Program-made: the position numbers and the translations under genes
Shown here: one piece after another, positions 1 through 8,915 of the stretch
Layout of the letters: the number at the start of each line of letters is the position of its first letter
Position numbering within the stretch: position 1 is the stretch's first letter
Assembly: GCA_023249975.1 (NCBI GenBank)
Contig: JAHFBP010000006.1
Span: 1 to 64,000 of the forward strand
Reading direction: 5' to 3'
Source of the DNA: a bacterium
GTDB lineage: Bacteria > Babelota > Babeliae > Babelales > GCA-2401785
DNA length: 64,000 nt
Notes under the pieces: model-generated
The model's input: the letters and a program-made list of their open reading frames with translations, nothing else
What the model was told of the DNA's origin: nothing
Databases searched by the model: none

Positions 1-705
1 ATTCTTGATCGCCCCAATATTTTCGGGGGTGACGTGGAAGGTCCGGGCGCATTGCCATTCAGATTCGGGCTGACCTTTGGTGAGCTTGCACGTTATGTTG
101 CCAGCAGCAACATCAAGGCTCCTTTGCGGTTGTCGGTTGTTCCCATGAAAGGGTGGGTGCGGTCGCTGACCAGTCTGTTCAACAGCGCAGATCAGTCCCA
201 CTTGAGGCTTTCCAGTGTCCTCGAGCCGCTATCGGGTGTGCGACCATTTAAGATTCCTGAATACACACAACAAGGAGGAATAGCTTTTTTTGCCGAGCAA
301 ACGCACCACCTTTCTCAGTGGGAGTTGGATTACCTTAAAATGTTGAGTATTCGGAGTGGTATTGTCGTTTCATTCGATTCAACTCTTTTTCCTCAGCATT
401 TGATGCTTCGTGATATTTATGATGTGGAATCGTTTGCTGTTCTTCCAACATTCTTAAAATTTGCCCGATTCTTTGGTAATCGAAAATCGTTGAATGTTTC
501 GTATTCTGATAATTTGGATGAGATTATGGGCGCTTCGTGCGTGCGGAAGTTTTGTAATGGTAAGCTTGATTTTGTGACGCTCAAAAAAGAAGTTGAATCG
601 AGCCAGGAAAAATTTGTTCAGGATGTCCGTCCATTTTTAATATATGATTCATCTATTCGTTCTCTTGAGTTACAGGAAATTTTGGTTGCAGATGTACGAG
701 CTTGA
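1..705 (+). CDS. NamZ/DUF1343-like protein, 3' part only
   Basis: The reading frame is open from base 1, so the N-terminus lies outside the window. The visible start carries the DUF1343 (exo-N-acetylmuramidase NamZ) signature: LDRPN, a GG-x-VEGP segment, then GLTFGELARY and VVPMKGWVRS. NamZ removes terminal MurNAc from peptidoglycan fragments in cell-wall turnover. The remaining ~170 residues match the family poorly and lack its usual conserved glycine-rich stretch, so this may be a divergent relative. The stop overlaps the next gene by 14 bases, which suggests one transcript. The family call rests on the first ~60 visible residues. Confidence 0.6.
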   Translation: MLDRPNIFGGDVEGPGALPFRFGLTFGELARYVASSNIKAPLRLSVVPMKGWVRSLTSLFNSADQSHLRLSSVLEPLSGVRPFKIPEYTQQGGIAFFAEQTHHLSQWELDYLKMLSIRSGIVVSFDSTLFPQHLMLRDIYDVESFAVLPTFLKFARFFGNRKSLNVSYSDNLDEIMGASCVRKFCNGKLDFVTLKKEVESSQEKFVQDVRPFLIYDSSIRSLELQEILVADVRA

Positions 706-1330
706 GCAGATTATTATCCTCAAAAGATTTCCTCTTCATGGCAGAAAACTGAGTGTTCTGGGCAGCTTTTCGGGAAAAGTGTTTGCCTATGCCGCAGATG
801 ATGCCTTATTTAAAAAAATGGCACCGGGAACCGTTATGATGGGGTTTTTGGACATTTCACCACAGTTTAATGGTGCAACGATCAAAAAAGCTGAACTAAT
901 TTCCTCGCATACACGCATGGATTCAGATGGTTTTGTGTGGCTGAGCCGCATGCTAGAAGTGGTGTACTTTTTTCTTCCTGCCGGAGCTGTGTGCAATCAA
1001 GTATTTATGTGCCTTGAGCGTTCCATATTTTTTGTAGGTACGTTACACTATCAAGAGTTTTTGCAGCTGATACGAGCAGCTCTACAGATTGAACTTTTGT
1101 CGCTTTTAGGTTTTTATCCACCACGGCGTCTTTTGCCCTTATTGGTCTGCGCGCAAGCGTTGCCAGAAAGCTTTATTGACTCACCAAACGAAGCGCAAGT
1201 AGAATTCCTTCAGATTGCCGTAGTTCGGTGTGCGTTATTGTGCTCGATGGTGGAAAAATGGACAACGACATGTTTAAGTACTCATCCACGTTTTTCTTCA
1301 TTCAGAGCTTTGTGGTACGAAAGTACTTGA
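692..1330 (+). CDS. small cytoplasmic protein, possibly RecO-like
   Basis: About 212 residues if it starts at the ATG at 692, which overlaps the end of the upstream gene; a longer open frame back to 644 is less likely because it would overlap more. The N-terminus (IIILKRFPLHGRKLSVLGSF) and the following beta-rich ~75 residues resemble the OB-fold opening of the recombination mediator RecO, and the rest is helical, as in RecO. The match is weak and the usual zinc-cysteine cluster is not visible. If correct, it would load RecA with RecR in gap repair. Otherwise it is hypothetical. Confidence 0.5.
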   Translation: MYELEQIIILKRFPLHGRKLSVLGSFSGKVFAYAADDALFKKMAPGTVMMGFLDISPQFNGATIKKAELISSHTRMDSDGFVWLSRMLEVVYFFLPAGAVCNQVFMCLERSIFFVGTLHYQEFLQLIRAALQIELLSLLGFYPPRRLLPLLVCAQALPESFIDSPNEAQVEFLQIAVVRCALLCSMVEKWTTTCLSTHPRFSSFRALWYEST

Positions 1331-1364
1331 GAAGTATTCCCCTTATATTCGAAGGTCAAAAATC

Positions 1365-4300
1365 ATGACACGGTTTTTGAATAAAAAGAGCCTTTTGGCC
1401 GTATTTTTACTTTGGCATCCTGTTGCTCAGCCAGCATTCAAGGATATTTTTACAGCACTTGGGTTTCAGGATATTGTTGAGAAAAGCAAAGACCTGGAAG
1501 CAGCGCTTAATCGCGACAGTATTGAGGCTCGCAAGCGGCAATTGGTGGTCTTGCAAAGCAAGTTGGAAGTTCTGCAAAAAGATATTAAAGAAAACGTTGA
1601 AAAAATTATGGGTCAGCGCCATAAGGTTGCCAAGTCCATAACCTTTTATGGTGATCGGTTGAGCCTTGTGCCAGACCAAGATTCTGAATCAGTTCGGGCA
1701 ATTATTTCTACACTCAATGCACGGGATCAATATTTATCTGAAGAGATCTCCTTGTGGGAGCGCTTTGATGATATTCTTGAAAAACATATTCAGGTTATTA
1801 AGGAAAGTATTAAGTGGCGAACGGTTGGACTTGGAGCATTTTCGCCCGGTAAAAAAGAGACCTATACTTTGCAGTCGCTGGAAGAGCGCATTAATCAGCA
1901 GCAAGATATTTCCAGTGAGCTGAAAAAAACACTCAAACAAAAAGAAAAAATTGAGTCCAATAAAACGGGCGTGATTAACAATAAAAATTCTGCCAAAAAT
2001 GAATTAGAGTCGTACAATCGGGATGTTGATCGGCTTGCAGGTGCTCAAGAAGCTAATGAATACCAACGTTCGCTTTTGAATGAAAAAATGCGCACTGCCG
2101 AAGAACGCATAAATCTTGAAGATCTCAAGTTCAGAAAACTTTCACTTGAACTGATGTTGATCAATGATCAAATTGATATTTCACGTGTTCACCAAACCGT
2201 TCTTGATCAAATTACTGAGACCATCAAAAAATCTGTGGTGGTGTATCGTGACGAAGTGAACACAGCTTACAGCGATTTGCGTGATCAAGAAGCGCGCGGA
2301 AAAGGCGAGCTGGAGTTTTTGCAGACTCAGATCAAGCGCAAAGGCGAGGATCGTGAACATCGGGTAAAGGAGCTGGAGCAACTCAGGGCACGTTTGGGTA
2401 ACCTTAAAGAATCAGAGGGCGCAGACGGCTTGAATGTGTTTATGTCTGAATCCAAAGCGTTATGGCAAGAATCAAAAATTGGTTACCTTGCCAGAGAAGT
2501 GAGCGTTCTTGAACTTAAAAAAGCGGATATTGAAAAACAACGGCTTGAAAAATCGTTTGCCTACAATTTTGTCAGAATCCAGCATCGAATAGGTCTGGGT
2601 GAAGAAAGTTTTGAAGAATGGATGGGCCTTGTTGGGCAAGAAAAAGCACAGCTGGAAGAAGCATTAATTTTCAGTAAAACTAAGCGTGAAGAGGCTGTCA
2701 ATGCTGCCGATGACCTGGGGCAACTTCTTGGCAAAATTCGTAAAAAACGTGAATCTTTTGAATTACTCAAAATTCAGCCATCTGATCAACATGAAATACA
2801 GTTTTTTCTCAAGGATGCTCAAGCACAAGTTGAACAATCTCTTGCTCGAATTTCTGAGGGACAAACACTTATTCCCGCATTAATTCAGTCGCAAGAACGG
2901 CTTCTTGAGCGCTATAATTTGTTCCTTAAAGAACTTGATAACAGCCAAAAAGGTTTTGATATTTTCAAGCGCTCATCATCGGCGATGAAGCCTGAAGTGC
3001 TTTTAAAGGCATGGGAAGATGTAGAACTGTTCTTTGGCGCATTTTTCTGGGATACCTACCGAGCCCTTGATTTTGGAGCGATTGTTTCAATCGCGGCTGG
3101 TAAGCCATTTAATTTTTGGTTTGGGTTGTTGCTGTGCATCATTGCGTTCTTCTTTGTTCAATTTTTGGTGGCGGGACTACTCGTTGTTGTGCAGCGAAGA
3201 CTGAGTTACCTCATTTCATTGCAGCACGGCAGGACAGGATTTTTATATCTCAATATTCTTTCAGGGTTATTTGAATTTTTGGCTCATGAGCAGGCGATTA
3301 TTGTACCATGGCTCTTTATTCATCTTAATTTTGTTTTTGATATTACGTATTTTACGTTCAAATTGTCGCTCGGCGTTCCTTATTTGGTGGCATTTTTCTA
3401 CTTAGCAACCATTCCGCTCTTTTTGGCGCTTTCAAAGAGAATGATTCTTCTTCTGACGGAATTGAATACCCGGTTGAGTTTTTTCTTTTTTAATGAAAAG
3501 ACACAAGGGTCATTTATCAGCGCCTTGCGAGCAATCTTTTACCTCTGGTCGGTTGTTTTTCCTTTGCGTTGGGCGTTTTTTGCCTATCCTGGCAAATTCC
3601 TCGGCTTGCCGTCAGTGTTGATCACCGGATTTTTCCTGATTTTTGCGATCATTGTTTTGTTGTTCTTCAACCGAGATGACATTCTCAGCCTGATTCCATC
3701 ACATAATCGATTCTTTATGGGACTGAGAGGATTGATTGAAAGTTACTATTACCCCGTTCTGTTTTTTTGCATGGGGCTGATTATTCTCATGAACCCGTAC
3801 ATTGGCTATGTGCATTTGGCCAAATATTTAGCTTTGGTGGTACCTGTATCGGGTTGTGTGATTTACGGCATGTTGTTAGTGCATGCATTTATTCGGCAGG
3901 TTGCTTATAACTTTCTGTTTTTGGAAGAGCGAGAAGACGAACTAGTCGACAGATTCGAGTTTTCAAAAATTTATTACGGCATGGCGGTTTTGCTTACATT
4001 CGTTATTTTGGCTGTTGCAACATTTGGTTTAATGGCAAAAGTTTGGGGATTTCCGTACACCATTGAATCATTGTGGGAAACAATCTACAAGCAGTGGACC
4101 GTTGGGGATGAAAACATTCAGGTTGGCTTGATCCAACTGATTATTTTTGGCCTCTTCCTTTTGTGTGGATACATTGCGTCAACTTTGTGTAATCGATTTA
4201 TTTTGATGCGTGTGTTTGATGTGTTGCGGGCTGAACCTGGCACACAAAATATGTTCTCGAGCATTCTGCACTACGCCATTATTGTCATTGCAATAGTTTC

Positions 4301-4970
4301 TGGTTTGACCGCCATTGGCCTTGCAGGGCTTGTTCCGTATTTCATCACGGGAATTGGCTTGATTATCGCGTTTGGTGGCAAGGATATGGTGGGTGACTTT
4401 ATGGCAGGACTCTTGCTGCTTGTCGAGCGCCAGGTTGAAATTGGGCACTATGTTCAGATTGATGAAAAGCTTCGAGGTACGGTTTATCGGATTTCGGCTC
4501 GTTCAACGACTATTCGAACCGCAAGTAACTATTTTGTAATACTTCCTAACAGCGAGTTGGTCACCAAGCCGATTGTTAACTGGGGTATGGGGCGATTTTC
4601 AGTGGGATTTGAATTGACAGTTTCTGCTGAATATACGCATGATCCAGAGCAGATTCTTGAAATTATGCGTAAGGTAATTTATGACCATCCGCTTGTGTTG
4701 CGTGTGCCTACCGCTGTTTTCAGATTTGAGGAATTTGGCGATTCAGGTGCCAAGTATTTTGCTCGAGCATTTGTCAGTATTCGCAAGGTTCGTGAACAAT
4801 GGGAAGTTGCTAGTGATATTCGCATAGGAATTCATAAGTTATTCAAGCAATATGGAATCCTATTCCCCTATCCTCGCCGCATTATTCACTTGGGGTCTTC
4901 GCGCAAAGTTGAAGAGCCCGTCAAAATCACTTTTGATGATCGCCCTATGAATGAAGAGCGAGTAGAATAA
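1365..4970 (+). CDS. giant MscS-family mechanosensitive channel (MscK/MscM type)
   Basis: A 1201-residue protein. Residues 1-24 form a signal peptide (KKSLLAVFLLWHPVAQPAF). Residues ~25-560 are charged coiled coil, expected in the periplasm. From ~585 there are roughly ten membrane spans, and the C-terminal ~220 residues are the MscS pore and beta-domain: GIGLIIAFGGKDMVGDFMAG is the pore-lining helix region, followed by RSTTIRTASNYFVILPNSEL. This order matches the long MscK/MscM/YbdG-like channels that release solutes on osmotic downshock. A strong terminator follows. The family call is secure, the subtype is inferred from length and layout. Confidence 0.92.
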   Translation: MTRFLNKKSLLAVFLLWHPVAQPAFKDIFTALGFQDIVEKSKDLEAALNRDSIEARKRQLVVLQSKLEVLQKDIKENVEKIMGQRHKVAKSITFYGDRLSLVPDQDSESVRAIISTLNARDQYLSEEISLWERFDDILEKHIQVIKESIKWRTVGLGAFSPGKKETYTLQSLEERINQQQDISSELKKTLKQKEKIESNKTGVINNKNSAKNELESYNRDVDRLAGAQEANEYQRSLLNEKMRTAEERINLEDLKFRKLSLELMLINDQIDISRVHQTVLDQITETIKKSVVVYRDEVNTAYSDLRDQEARGKGELEFLQTQIKRKGEDREHRVKELEQLRARLGNLKESEGADGLNVFMSESKALWQESKIGYLAREVSVLELKKADIEKQRLEKSFAYNFVRIQHRIGLGEESFEEWMGLVGQEKAQLEEALIFSKTKREEAVNAADDLGQLLGKIRKKRESFELLKIQPSDQHEIQFFLKDAQAQVEQSLARISEGQTLIPALIQSQERLLERYNLFLKELDNSQKGFDIFKRSSSAMKPEVLLKAWEDVELFFGAFFWDTYRALDFGAIVSIAAGKPFNFWFGLLLCIIAFFFVQFLVAGLLVVVQRRLSYLISLQHGRTGFLYLNILSGLFEFLAHEQAIIVPWLFIHLNFVFDITYFTFKLSLGVPYLVAFFYLATIPLFLALSKRMILLLTELNTRLSFFFFNEKTQGSFISALRAIFYLWSVVFPLRWAFFAYPGKFLGLPSVLITGFFLIFAIIVLLFFNRDDILSLIPSHNRFFMGLRGLIESYYYPVLFFCMGLIILMNPYIGYVHLAKYLALVVPVSGCVIYGMLLVHAFIRQVAYNFLFLEEREDELVDRFEFSKIYYGMAVLLTFVILAVATFGLMAKVWGFPYTIESLWETIYKQWTVGDENIQVGLIQLIIFGLFLLCGYIASTLCNRFILMRVFDVLRAEPGTQNMFSSILHYAIIVIAIVSGLTAIGLAGLVPYFITGIGLIIAFGGKDMVGDFMAGLLLLVERQVEIGHYVQIDEKLRGTVYRISARSTTIRTASNYFVILPNSELVTKPIVNWGMGRFSVGFELTVSAEYTHDPEQILEIMRKVIYDHPLVLRVPTAVFRFEEFGDSGAKYFARAFVSIRKVREQWEVASDIRIGIHKLFKQYGILFPYPRRIIHLGSSRKVEEPVKITFDDRPMNEERVE

Positions 4971-5300
4971 GCGTTTTTGAGTCATTCTGAAGCTTCATAT
5001 TAAAAAGTAATAAAAAGAGCGCACTGGTTTTTTTCAGTGCGCTCTTTTTATTATATTGACAATGTTTATCACAATTAATTGTGTAATTCATAACGCGTTG
5101 TTTTTTATTTTTATATTAAAATTGCAAGGTGTTTTATCTATAAAAATGATAATTAATTTATTTAAAATCAAGTCTACTAATAACTTATTAATACGATAAA
5201 GTTGAAGATGAAAGCTGGTTTTAATATGTGTTTTTTAATTCAGGAAAGGAATGTAGGGCCGTGTCTATTTCATAAAGTCTATGCATGCGAAGGAGCCTTC
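4971..5300. other. 330-base AT-rich gap
   Basis: The first 80 bases hold the terminator of the channel gene. The remainder is AT-rich with no open frame of note. A TTGACA at 5056-5061 could be a -35 box, but no convincing -10 box lies at the right distance. A good ribosome site (GAAGGAG, 5289-5295) sits just before the next gene, which sets its start at 5301. Confidence 0.5.
5012..5049 (+). terminator. rho-independent terminator after the MscS gene
   Basis: A 15-base perfect stem (AAAAAGAGCGCACTG at 5012-5026, its complement at 5035-5049) closes an 8-base loop and ends in a T run. It lies 41 bases after the channel stop codon. Confidence 0.85.
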
Positions 5301-6050
5301 ATGTTTGTTCACAAACGTAATTTTCTAGCGGCTTGTATATTCATAACAAGCCTGGCGACATCGGTTTTTGCCGACATTCAACTTTATTATAATCACAATG
5401 GGTTTCAAGTTATTCAGGATAGTGTTTGTTATCAAGTCGCTGAAGCACATATTGATCCGACGTTGCGGGGTATTCACCCACAAGATTTCAAAGATTTATT
5501 GAATACACATGGTGTGTATATTTTACAAAAAGAAGACAGTGCGTTTGTTCTTAAAGTTGGCTTACCAATAGTTATGGCTCCTTGTGAGCTGGGCAAGGTG
5601 CACGTTGAACTGAGGGGCAATGGTCTTTGTGTTGTTCAAAATGGTCAGGCACATGATGTCTCAATAGAGAATCTTGATGCGCAATTGCGTGAAATTGTTC
5701 AAGTCGGGCAATTACACAATTTTTATGCCGCGGGTGGTTACATTGAGGTGAGTCAATGTGACAACAGAGATTTTATACTTAAGGCCCAAGTTCGCGGACT
5801 TGGCGGCGGACCAATTACGGCTGCAATAGCCTATTGGGGAGTAAAGGGAATTGGCTATGCAGCCATGGTTTTCTCAGCTTCATCGATCGCTGTGACTACG
5901 TCACTTGCGACAGGCGGGGCAGGAAGTCATGCTGGATTATTTCTTGCTGAAGAAGCTTATTTTGCAGCGGCTCCAATTGCGGTTCCAATAATTGAAAATA
6001 TTGCAATTGGGGCTAGTGTCGCTGCTTCTTTTTGTCCATGGCTTCCATGA
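5301..6050 (+). CDS. exported protein, paralogue of the gene at 6865
   Basis: 249 residues from the ATG at 5301, chosen for its ribosome site GAAGGAG and because a clean signal peptide follows (NFLAACIFITSLATSVFAD). The mature part holds two ~80-residue copies of one motif (for example YYNHNGFQVIQDSV and LRGNGLCVVQNGQ), then GGYIEV, then GLGGGP, then ~75 very hydrophobic Gly/Ala-rich residues ending in CPWLP. The 6865 protein has the same plan and ends in CPFLP. No known family is recognised. The hydrophobic tail could insert in a membrane. It heads a cassette with the small membrane proteins at 6100, 7623 and 7969. Confidence 0.8.
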   Translation: MFVHKRNFLAACIFITSLATSVFADIQLYYNHNGFQVIQDSVCYQVAEAHIDPTLRGIHPQDFKDLLNTHGVYILQKEDSAFVLKVGLPIVMAPCELGKVHVELRGNGLCVVQNGQAHDVSIENLDAQLREIVQVGQLHNFYAAGGYIEVSQCDNRDFILKAQVRGLGGGPITAAIAYWGVKGIGYAAMVFSASSIAVTTSLATGGAGSHAGLFLAEEAYFAAAPIAVPIIENIAIGASVAASFCPWLP

Positions 6051-6099
6051 TTAAAATCGCATGTGGATAGTTTCATCAATAATTTGAGGCGCGCACATT

Positions 6100-6642
6100 A
6101 TGAACACAGCAACCCAACTTGTTGTCTATCTTGATAAAGAAAAGGCGGCGCAAGTATTAGAAACAATTCCTACTCTGACTGTGCCGCCGGTTGGGTTACT
6201 TGTTATTGTTCAATTAATATCATGTTCTTTTTTGGGAAGTTCATGGTTAGGTTTTGTGATATTTTTATTAACTAAAATAGTTCTTGGTCTTTTTATAATG
6301 ATTCTTGTTGTTATCGTGGCATGGCTTAAGTATTTAGTTAAAAGAGATAGTCCATTGGCTATTCTTAATCAAGAAGGATTATGGCTTTATCAATTTGGGT
6401 TTATTCCTTGGGAAGATATTACGGAATTTTCGGCATATCAAGCGCTTGGAAACACTAAGGCTGGGGAGATTATTGGGATACGATATAAGAATTCATTAAA
6501 GATATTTAGGCAGGCTGATTGGGGTGGTAAAATGGGAATATTTTGGGCATGGGTGTTTAGGTATCATCACGCAAGACTTGCGGGTATTGATATCCCAAAT
6601 GAAGAAGTTGTGTCTTTTGCCCAAAAATATCTAAAAAAATAA
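6100..6642 (+). CDS. small membrane protein with PH-like tail
   Basis: 180 residues. Two hydrophobic spans (~35-60 and ~65-90) are followed by a soluble part with SPLAILNQEGLWLYQFGFIP and WEDITEF, a pattern seen in bacterial PH-like membrane proteins of the STM3941 type; that assignment is by eye. The N-terminal 180 residues of the 7969 protein share this plan (GPVAILNVQGIWINRYGFAP, WGEITEF). The gene follows the exported protein at 5301 by 49 bases and is probably cotranscribed with it. Function unknown. Confidence 0.75.
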   Translation: MNTATQLVVYLDKEKAAQVLETIPTLTVPPVGLLVIVQLISCSFLGSSWLGFVIFLLTKIVLGLFIMILVVIVAWLKYLVKRDSPLAILNQEGLWLYQFGFIPWEDITEFSAYQALGNTKAGEIIGIRYKNSLKIFRQADWGGKMGIFWAWVFRYHHARLAGIDIPNEEVVSFAQKYLKK

Positions 6643-6808
6643 GGGACAACTGAGTTTTATTTTCACATCTGTATTAAGCATTGCTGGAAAGCCAATAAGA
6701 ATCGTGGTTTTTTATTACAATTACTTTACATAAACTATCAATAAGCTACAGTTGATTCACCTTTTCTTGGCCAAGAAAAAGTGAATCAAAAATATCTAAA
6801 AAAATAAT
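6622..6808. repeat. 21-base direct repeat of a gene end
   Basis: The last 21 bases of the 6100 gene including its stop (CAAAAATATCTAAAAAAATA + A, 6622-6642) recur exactly at 6788-6808, after the inverted repeat. The sequence is low in complexity, but an exact 21-base match is unlikely by chance. Confidence 0.7.
6754..6789. repeat. 36-base inverted repeat without loop
   Basis: TGATTCACCTTTTCTTGG (6754-6771) is followed directly by its reverse complement with one mismatch (6772-6789). There is no T run on the + strand, so terminator function is uncertain. It lies between the 6100 gene and a copy of that gene's last 21 bases. Confidence 0.6.
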
Positions 6809-6864
6809 GGGCTTACCGCGTAATATTTAGGTAAAACAATTTTAAAAACAACAAAGGGATGAAC

Positions 6865-7587
6865 ATGACATTTCACAAACGTAATCTCCTAACAGCTTTT
6901 CTTGTTGTAAGCAGCTTGGCATCTTCTGTTTTTGCAGGCGCGCGATTGCATTTTAATCATAATGATGGTGAATATTATATTATTAATGGTGATGTTGCTG
7001 GCAAAGTTGGAAGTGTAATGCTGGATGGTCTTGATGGTATTGATCAAAAAACTTTTCAGGAATTATGCGCTGCCGGGCAAGTTGACCTTAAACAAGTAGC
7101 TGAAAATACATTTCAAGTAACACAAAAACAACCAAGCCGTCCAACGGTGGTAGCACGTGGAGCTTTGGCTGATGATGACATACAAGTTGATTTTAACAAA
7201 AAGGGATTCTTTGTTATTCACAATGACGTGTCTCATAAAGTGCTCAATTATAATGTAGATAAAAAATTGTATGAAATTGCGCGACGCGGAAATTTGCAAA
7301 AATTCTTTGCAGTGGGTGGCTATATCGAAGTTATACAATCTACTGATGGCAAATTTAGACTAGCTTTAAATGGGCGTCTTCTCGGCGGTGGACCGCTTTT
7401 CGGAGCATTTATGTATGGCTTGGTAAATGCGGTTGGCTGGGTAGCAACTGCTGCGGTAACAACAGGTGCAGTGACAACAAGTGGTCCTGTTACAGGGGCA
7501 GTTATTGTGGCAGAGGGAGTGGGGCTTACTCAGACTCTTGCTACAGGAGCAGGGCTTTATTTTGGGGCCTGTCCATTCCTTCCCTAA
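6865..7587 (+). CDS. exported protein, paralogue of the gene at 5301
   Basis: 240 residues from the ATG at 6865; an ATG six bases earlier is in frame but too close to the AAAGGG ribosome site (6853-6858). A signal peptide (HKRNLLTAFLVVSSLASSVF) is followed by two copies of a ~75-residue motif (LHFNHNDGEYYIINGDV and VDFNKKGFFVIHNDV), GGYIEV, LLGGGP and a Gly/Ala-rich hydrophobic tail ending in CPFLP. Close in plan to the 5301 protein. No known family recognised. Confidence 0.8.
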   Translation: MTFHKRNLLTAFLVVSSLASSVFAGARLHFNHNDGEYYIINGDVAGKVGSVMLDGLDGIDQKTFQELCAAGQVDLKQVAENTFQVTQKQPSRPTVVARGALADDDIQVDFNKKGFFVIHNDVSHKVLNYNVDKKLYEIARRGNLQKFFAVGGYIEVIQSTDGKFRLALNGRLLGGGPLFGAFMYGLVNAVGWVATAAVTTGAVTTSGPVTGAVIVAEGVGLTQTLATGAGLYFGACPFLP

Positions 7588-7622
7588 TAATACAACTAAC
7601 TACAATTGATGAGGATTAGGTT

Positions 7623-7820
7623 ATGCGTACAGATGTGACTCATCATGCCGTGTTATTGGGTAATTTTTTAAAATCATTGGCATTAAGTTTCTTACTTTAC
7701 TGTGCCATGGCAGGTGCAACATATGGTATGTATTCTTATTTTTCATATAGTGTCCCATCAGCGGTATATTTTCTTATCGCTTTAATGATCATTAAAATAA
7801 TGAAAAATCTCTTTCCATAG
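7623..7820 (+). CDS. 65-residue membrane protein
   Basis: Two hydrophobic spans. Its body (LKSLALSFLLYCAMAG, YFSYSVPSAVYF) lines up with the last 55 residues of the 7969 protein (LKVAAVSFVLYGVIIG, YFSYHISAHIYA). So a stand-alone version of that C-terminal module exists beside a fused one, which supports it being a real gene. It follows the exported protein by 35 bases. Function unknown. Confidence 0.65.
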   Translation: MRTDVTHHAVLLGNFLKSLALSFLLYCAMAGATYGMYSYFSYSVPSAVYFLIALMIIKIMKNLFP

Positions 7821-7843
7821 ATATTTTTATTTAAAAAGATCCC

Positions 7844-7879
7844 AAACCCCCTAGCTTTTGGTCAAAAAATAGGGGGTTT
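7844..7879 (+). terminator. hairpin after the 65-residue gene
   Basis: A 10-base perfect stem (AAACCCCCTA, complement TAGGGGGTTT at 7870-7879) with a 16-base loop. The following sequence is T-rich but lacks a clean T run, so it is a moderate terminator candidate. Confidence 0.55.
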
Positions 7880-7968
7880 CGTACTTCTATTTTACATAGC
7901 GCCGGCGTTTGTTAGAGTGAGTTAACTGGCCTTAATAGAATTTAACTCTGCTTTGCTAGGCTTATATT

Positions 7969-8781
7969 ATGAAGAAAACAACTCAGTTGACTATGTATAC
8001 TGAAAAAATTGGAATAAGTGATTTATTAGAAATATTGGCTGTAATGTTCGCGGCGGTTGGTTTTTTGATAGTTGCTTGGTTTAAGGTTGTTCGCGTGCAA
8101 GAAACTTCTGTTTACGGGTCACTGCTTTTTGGAGCGCTAGTACTTTGGTCAATAAAAACGATTCTTTTTTTAGGTATATGCCTATTCGTGTATTATACAA
8201 TTTATACCCTTTCTTTTTTGTATAATCAGGGACCTGTTGCAATTTTGAACGTCCAAGGAATTTGGATTAATCGTTACGGATTTGCTCCCTGGGGTGAAAT
8301 TACCGAATTTGTTGTGCATCTCAAGCAAGGAATGCCTCGTCAGTTCAAATTAATAGATATCACAGTTAAAGATTTGCCAAATATGTCGAAAGATTCTGAT
8401 TGGTCTATTTTGTTATTGATATTTTTGGTTAAGCTTGTTGGTGGAAAAAGTAACCACATAATGCTTGCAAATATTGACGCCAAAAATCAGGATGTTGTTT
8501 CTTTTGTCAAAAGATATGTAAAAAACTGCCATGTGGCGAAAATGATTAACACAAAGCCTGGTACTGTTCCTGTTGCTGATGCAAGCAATAAAGCTTCATT
8601 ACTTTATACGTGCCTTAAGGTCGCAGCTGTAAGTTTTGTTTTGTATGGTGTTATAATAGGGCCCATATACTTTATATGTGTCTATTTTTCATACCATATT
8701 TCAGCGCATATATATGCTTTAAGTGCCTTGACTGTCGTGCAAATAATTCGATATGCCTACCTCGATCCAGAAAACAGATAA
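7969..8781 (+). CDS. membrane protein: PH-like domain fused to a two-span tail
   Basis: 270 residues. Residues ~1-185 repeat the plan of the 6100 protein (two spans, GPVAILNVQGIWINRYGFAP, WGEITEF). After a short linker, residues ~205-265 match the 65-residue protein at 7623. It is therefore either a fusion of the two neighbours or the ancestral form that was split. Its last 17 bases with the stop recur at 8816-8832. Function unknown; it belongs with the exported-protein cassette. Confidence 0.75.
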   Translation: MKKTTQLTMYTEKIGISDLLEILAVMFAAVGFLIVAWFKVVRVQETSVYGSLLFGALVLWSIKTILFLGICLFVYYTIYTLSFLYNQGPVAILNVQGIWINRYGFAPWGEITEFVVHLKQGMPRQFKLIDITVKDLPNMSKDSDWSILLLIFLVKLVGGKSNHIMLANIDAKNQDVVSFVKRYVKNCHVAKMINTKPGTVPVADASNKASLLYTCLKVAAVSFVLYGVIIGPIYFICVYFSYHISAHIYALSALTVVQIIRYAYLDPENR

Positions 8782-8832
8782 GAAGCTAAATAACTCTATT
8801 TTCTAACTTTTTTCAATCCAGAAAACAGATAA
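8765..8832. repeat. 17-base direct repeat of a gene end
   Basis: ATCCAGAAAACAGATAA at 8765-8781 (end and stop of the 7969 gene) recurs exactly at 8816-8832. This mirrors the repeat after the related gene at 6100. Confidence 0.7.
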
Positions 8833-8851
8833 ATGTTTGTAGTTACAAACA

Positions 8852-8891
8852 ACAAAAGGGCCCCATGATATTCTCACGGGGCCGGTTTTGT
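8852..8891. terminator. bidirectional terminator between convergent genes
   Basis: A stem of ACAAAA plus GGGCCCC paired with GGGGCC plus GGTTTTGT, flanked by A on the left and by further A after the TTTTG. It lies between the stops of the 7969 (+) and 8916 (-) genes and can serve both. Confidence 0.7.
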
Positions 8892-8915
8892 AAAAAAATA
8901 TGTAATCAAGTGTAT

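Noticed and set aside
5056-5087. TTGACA as part of a promoter before the 5301 gene
   Set aside because: No acceptable -10 box at 16-18 bases, and over 200 bases from the start codon.
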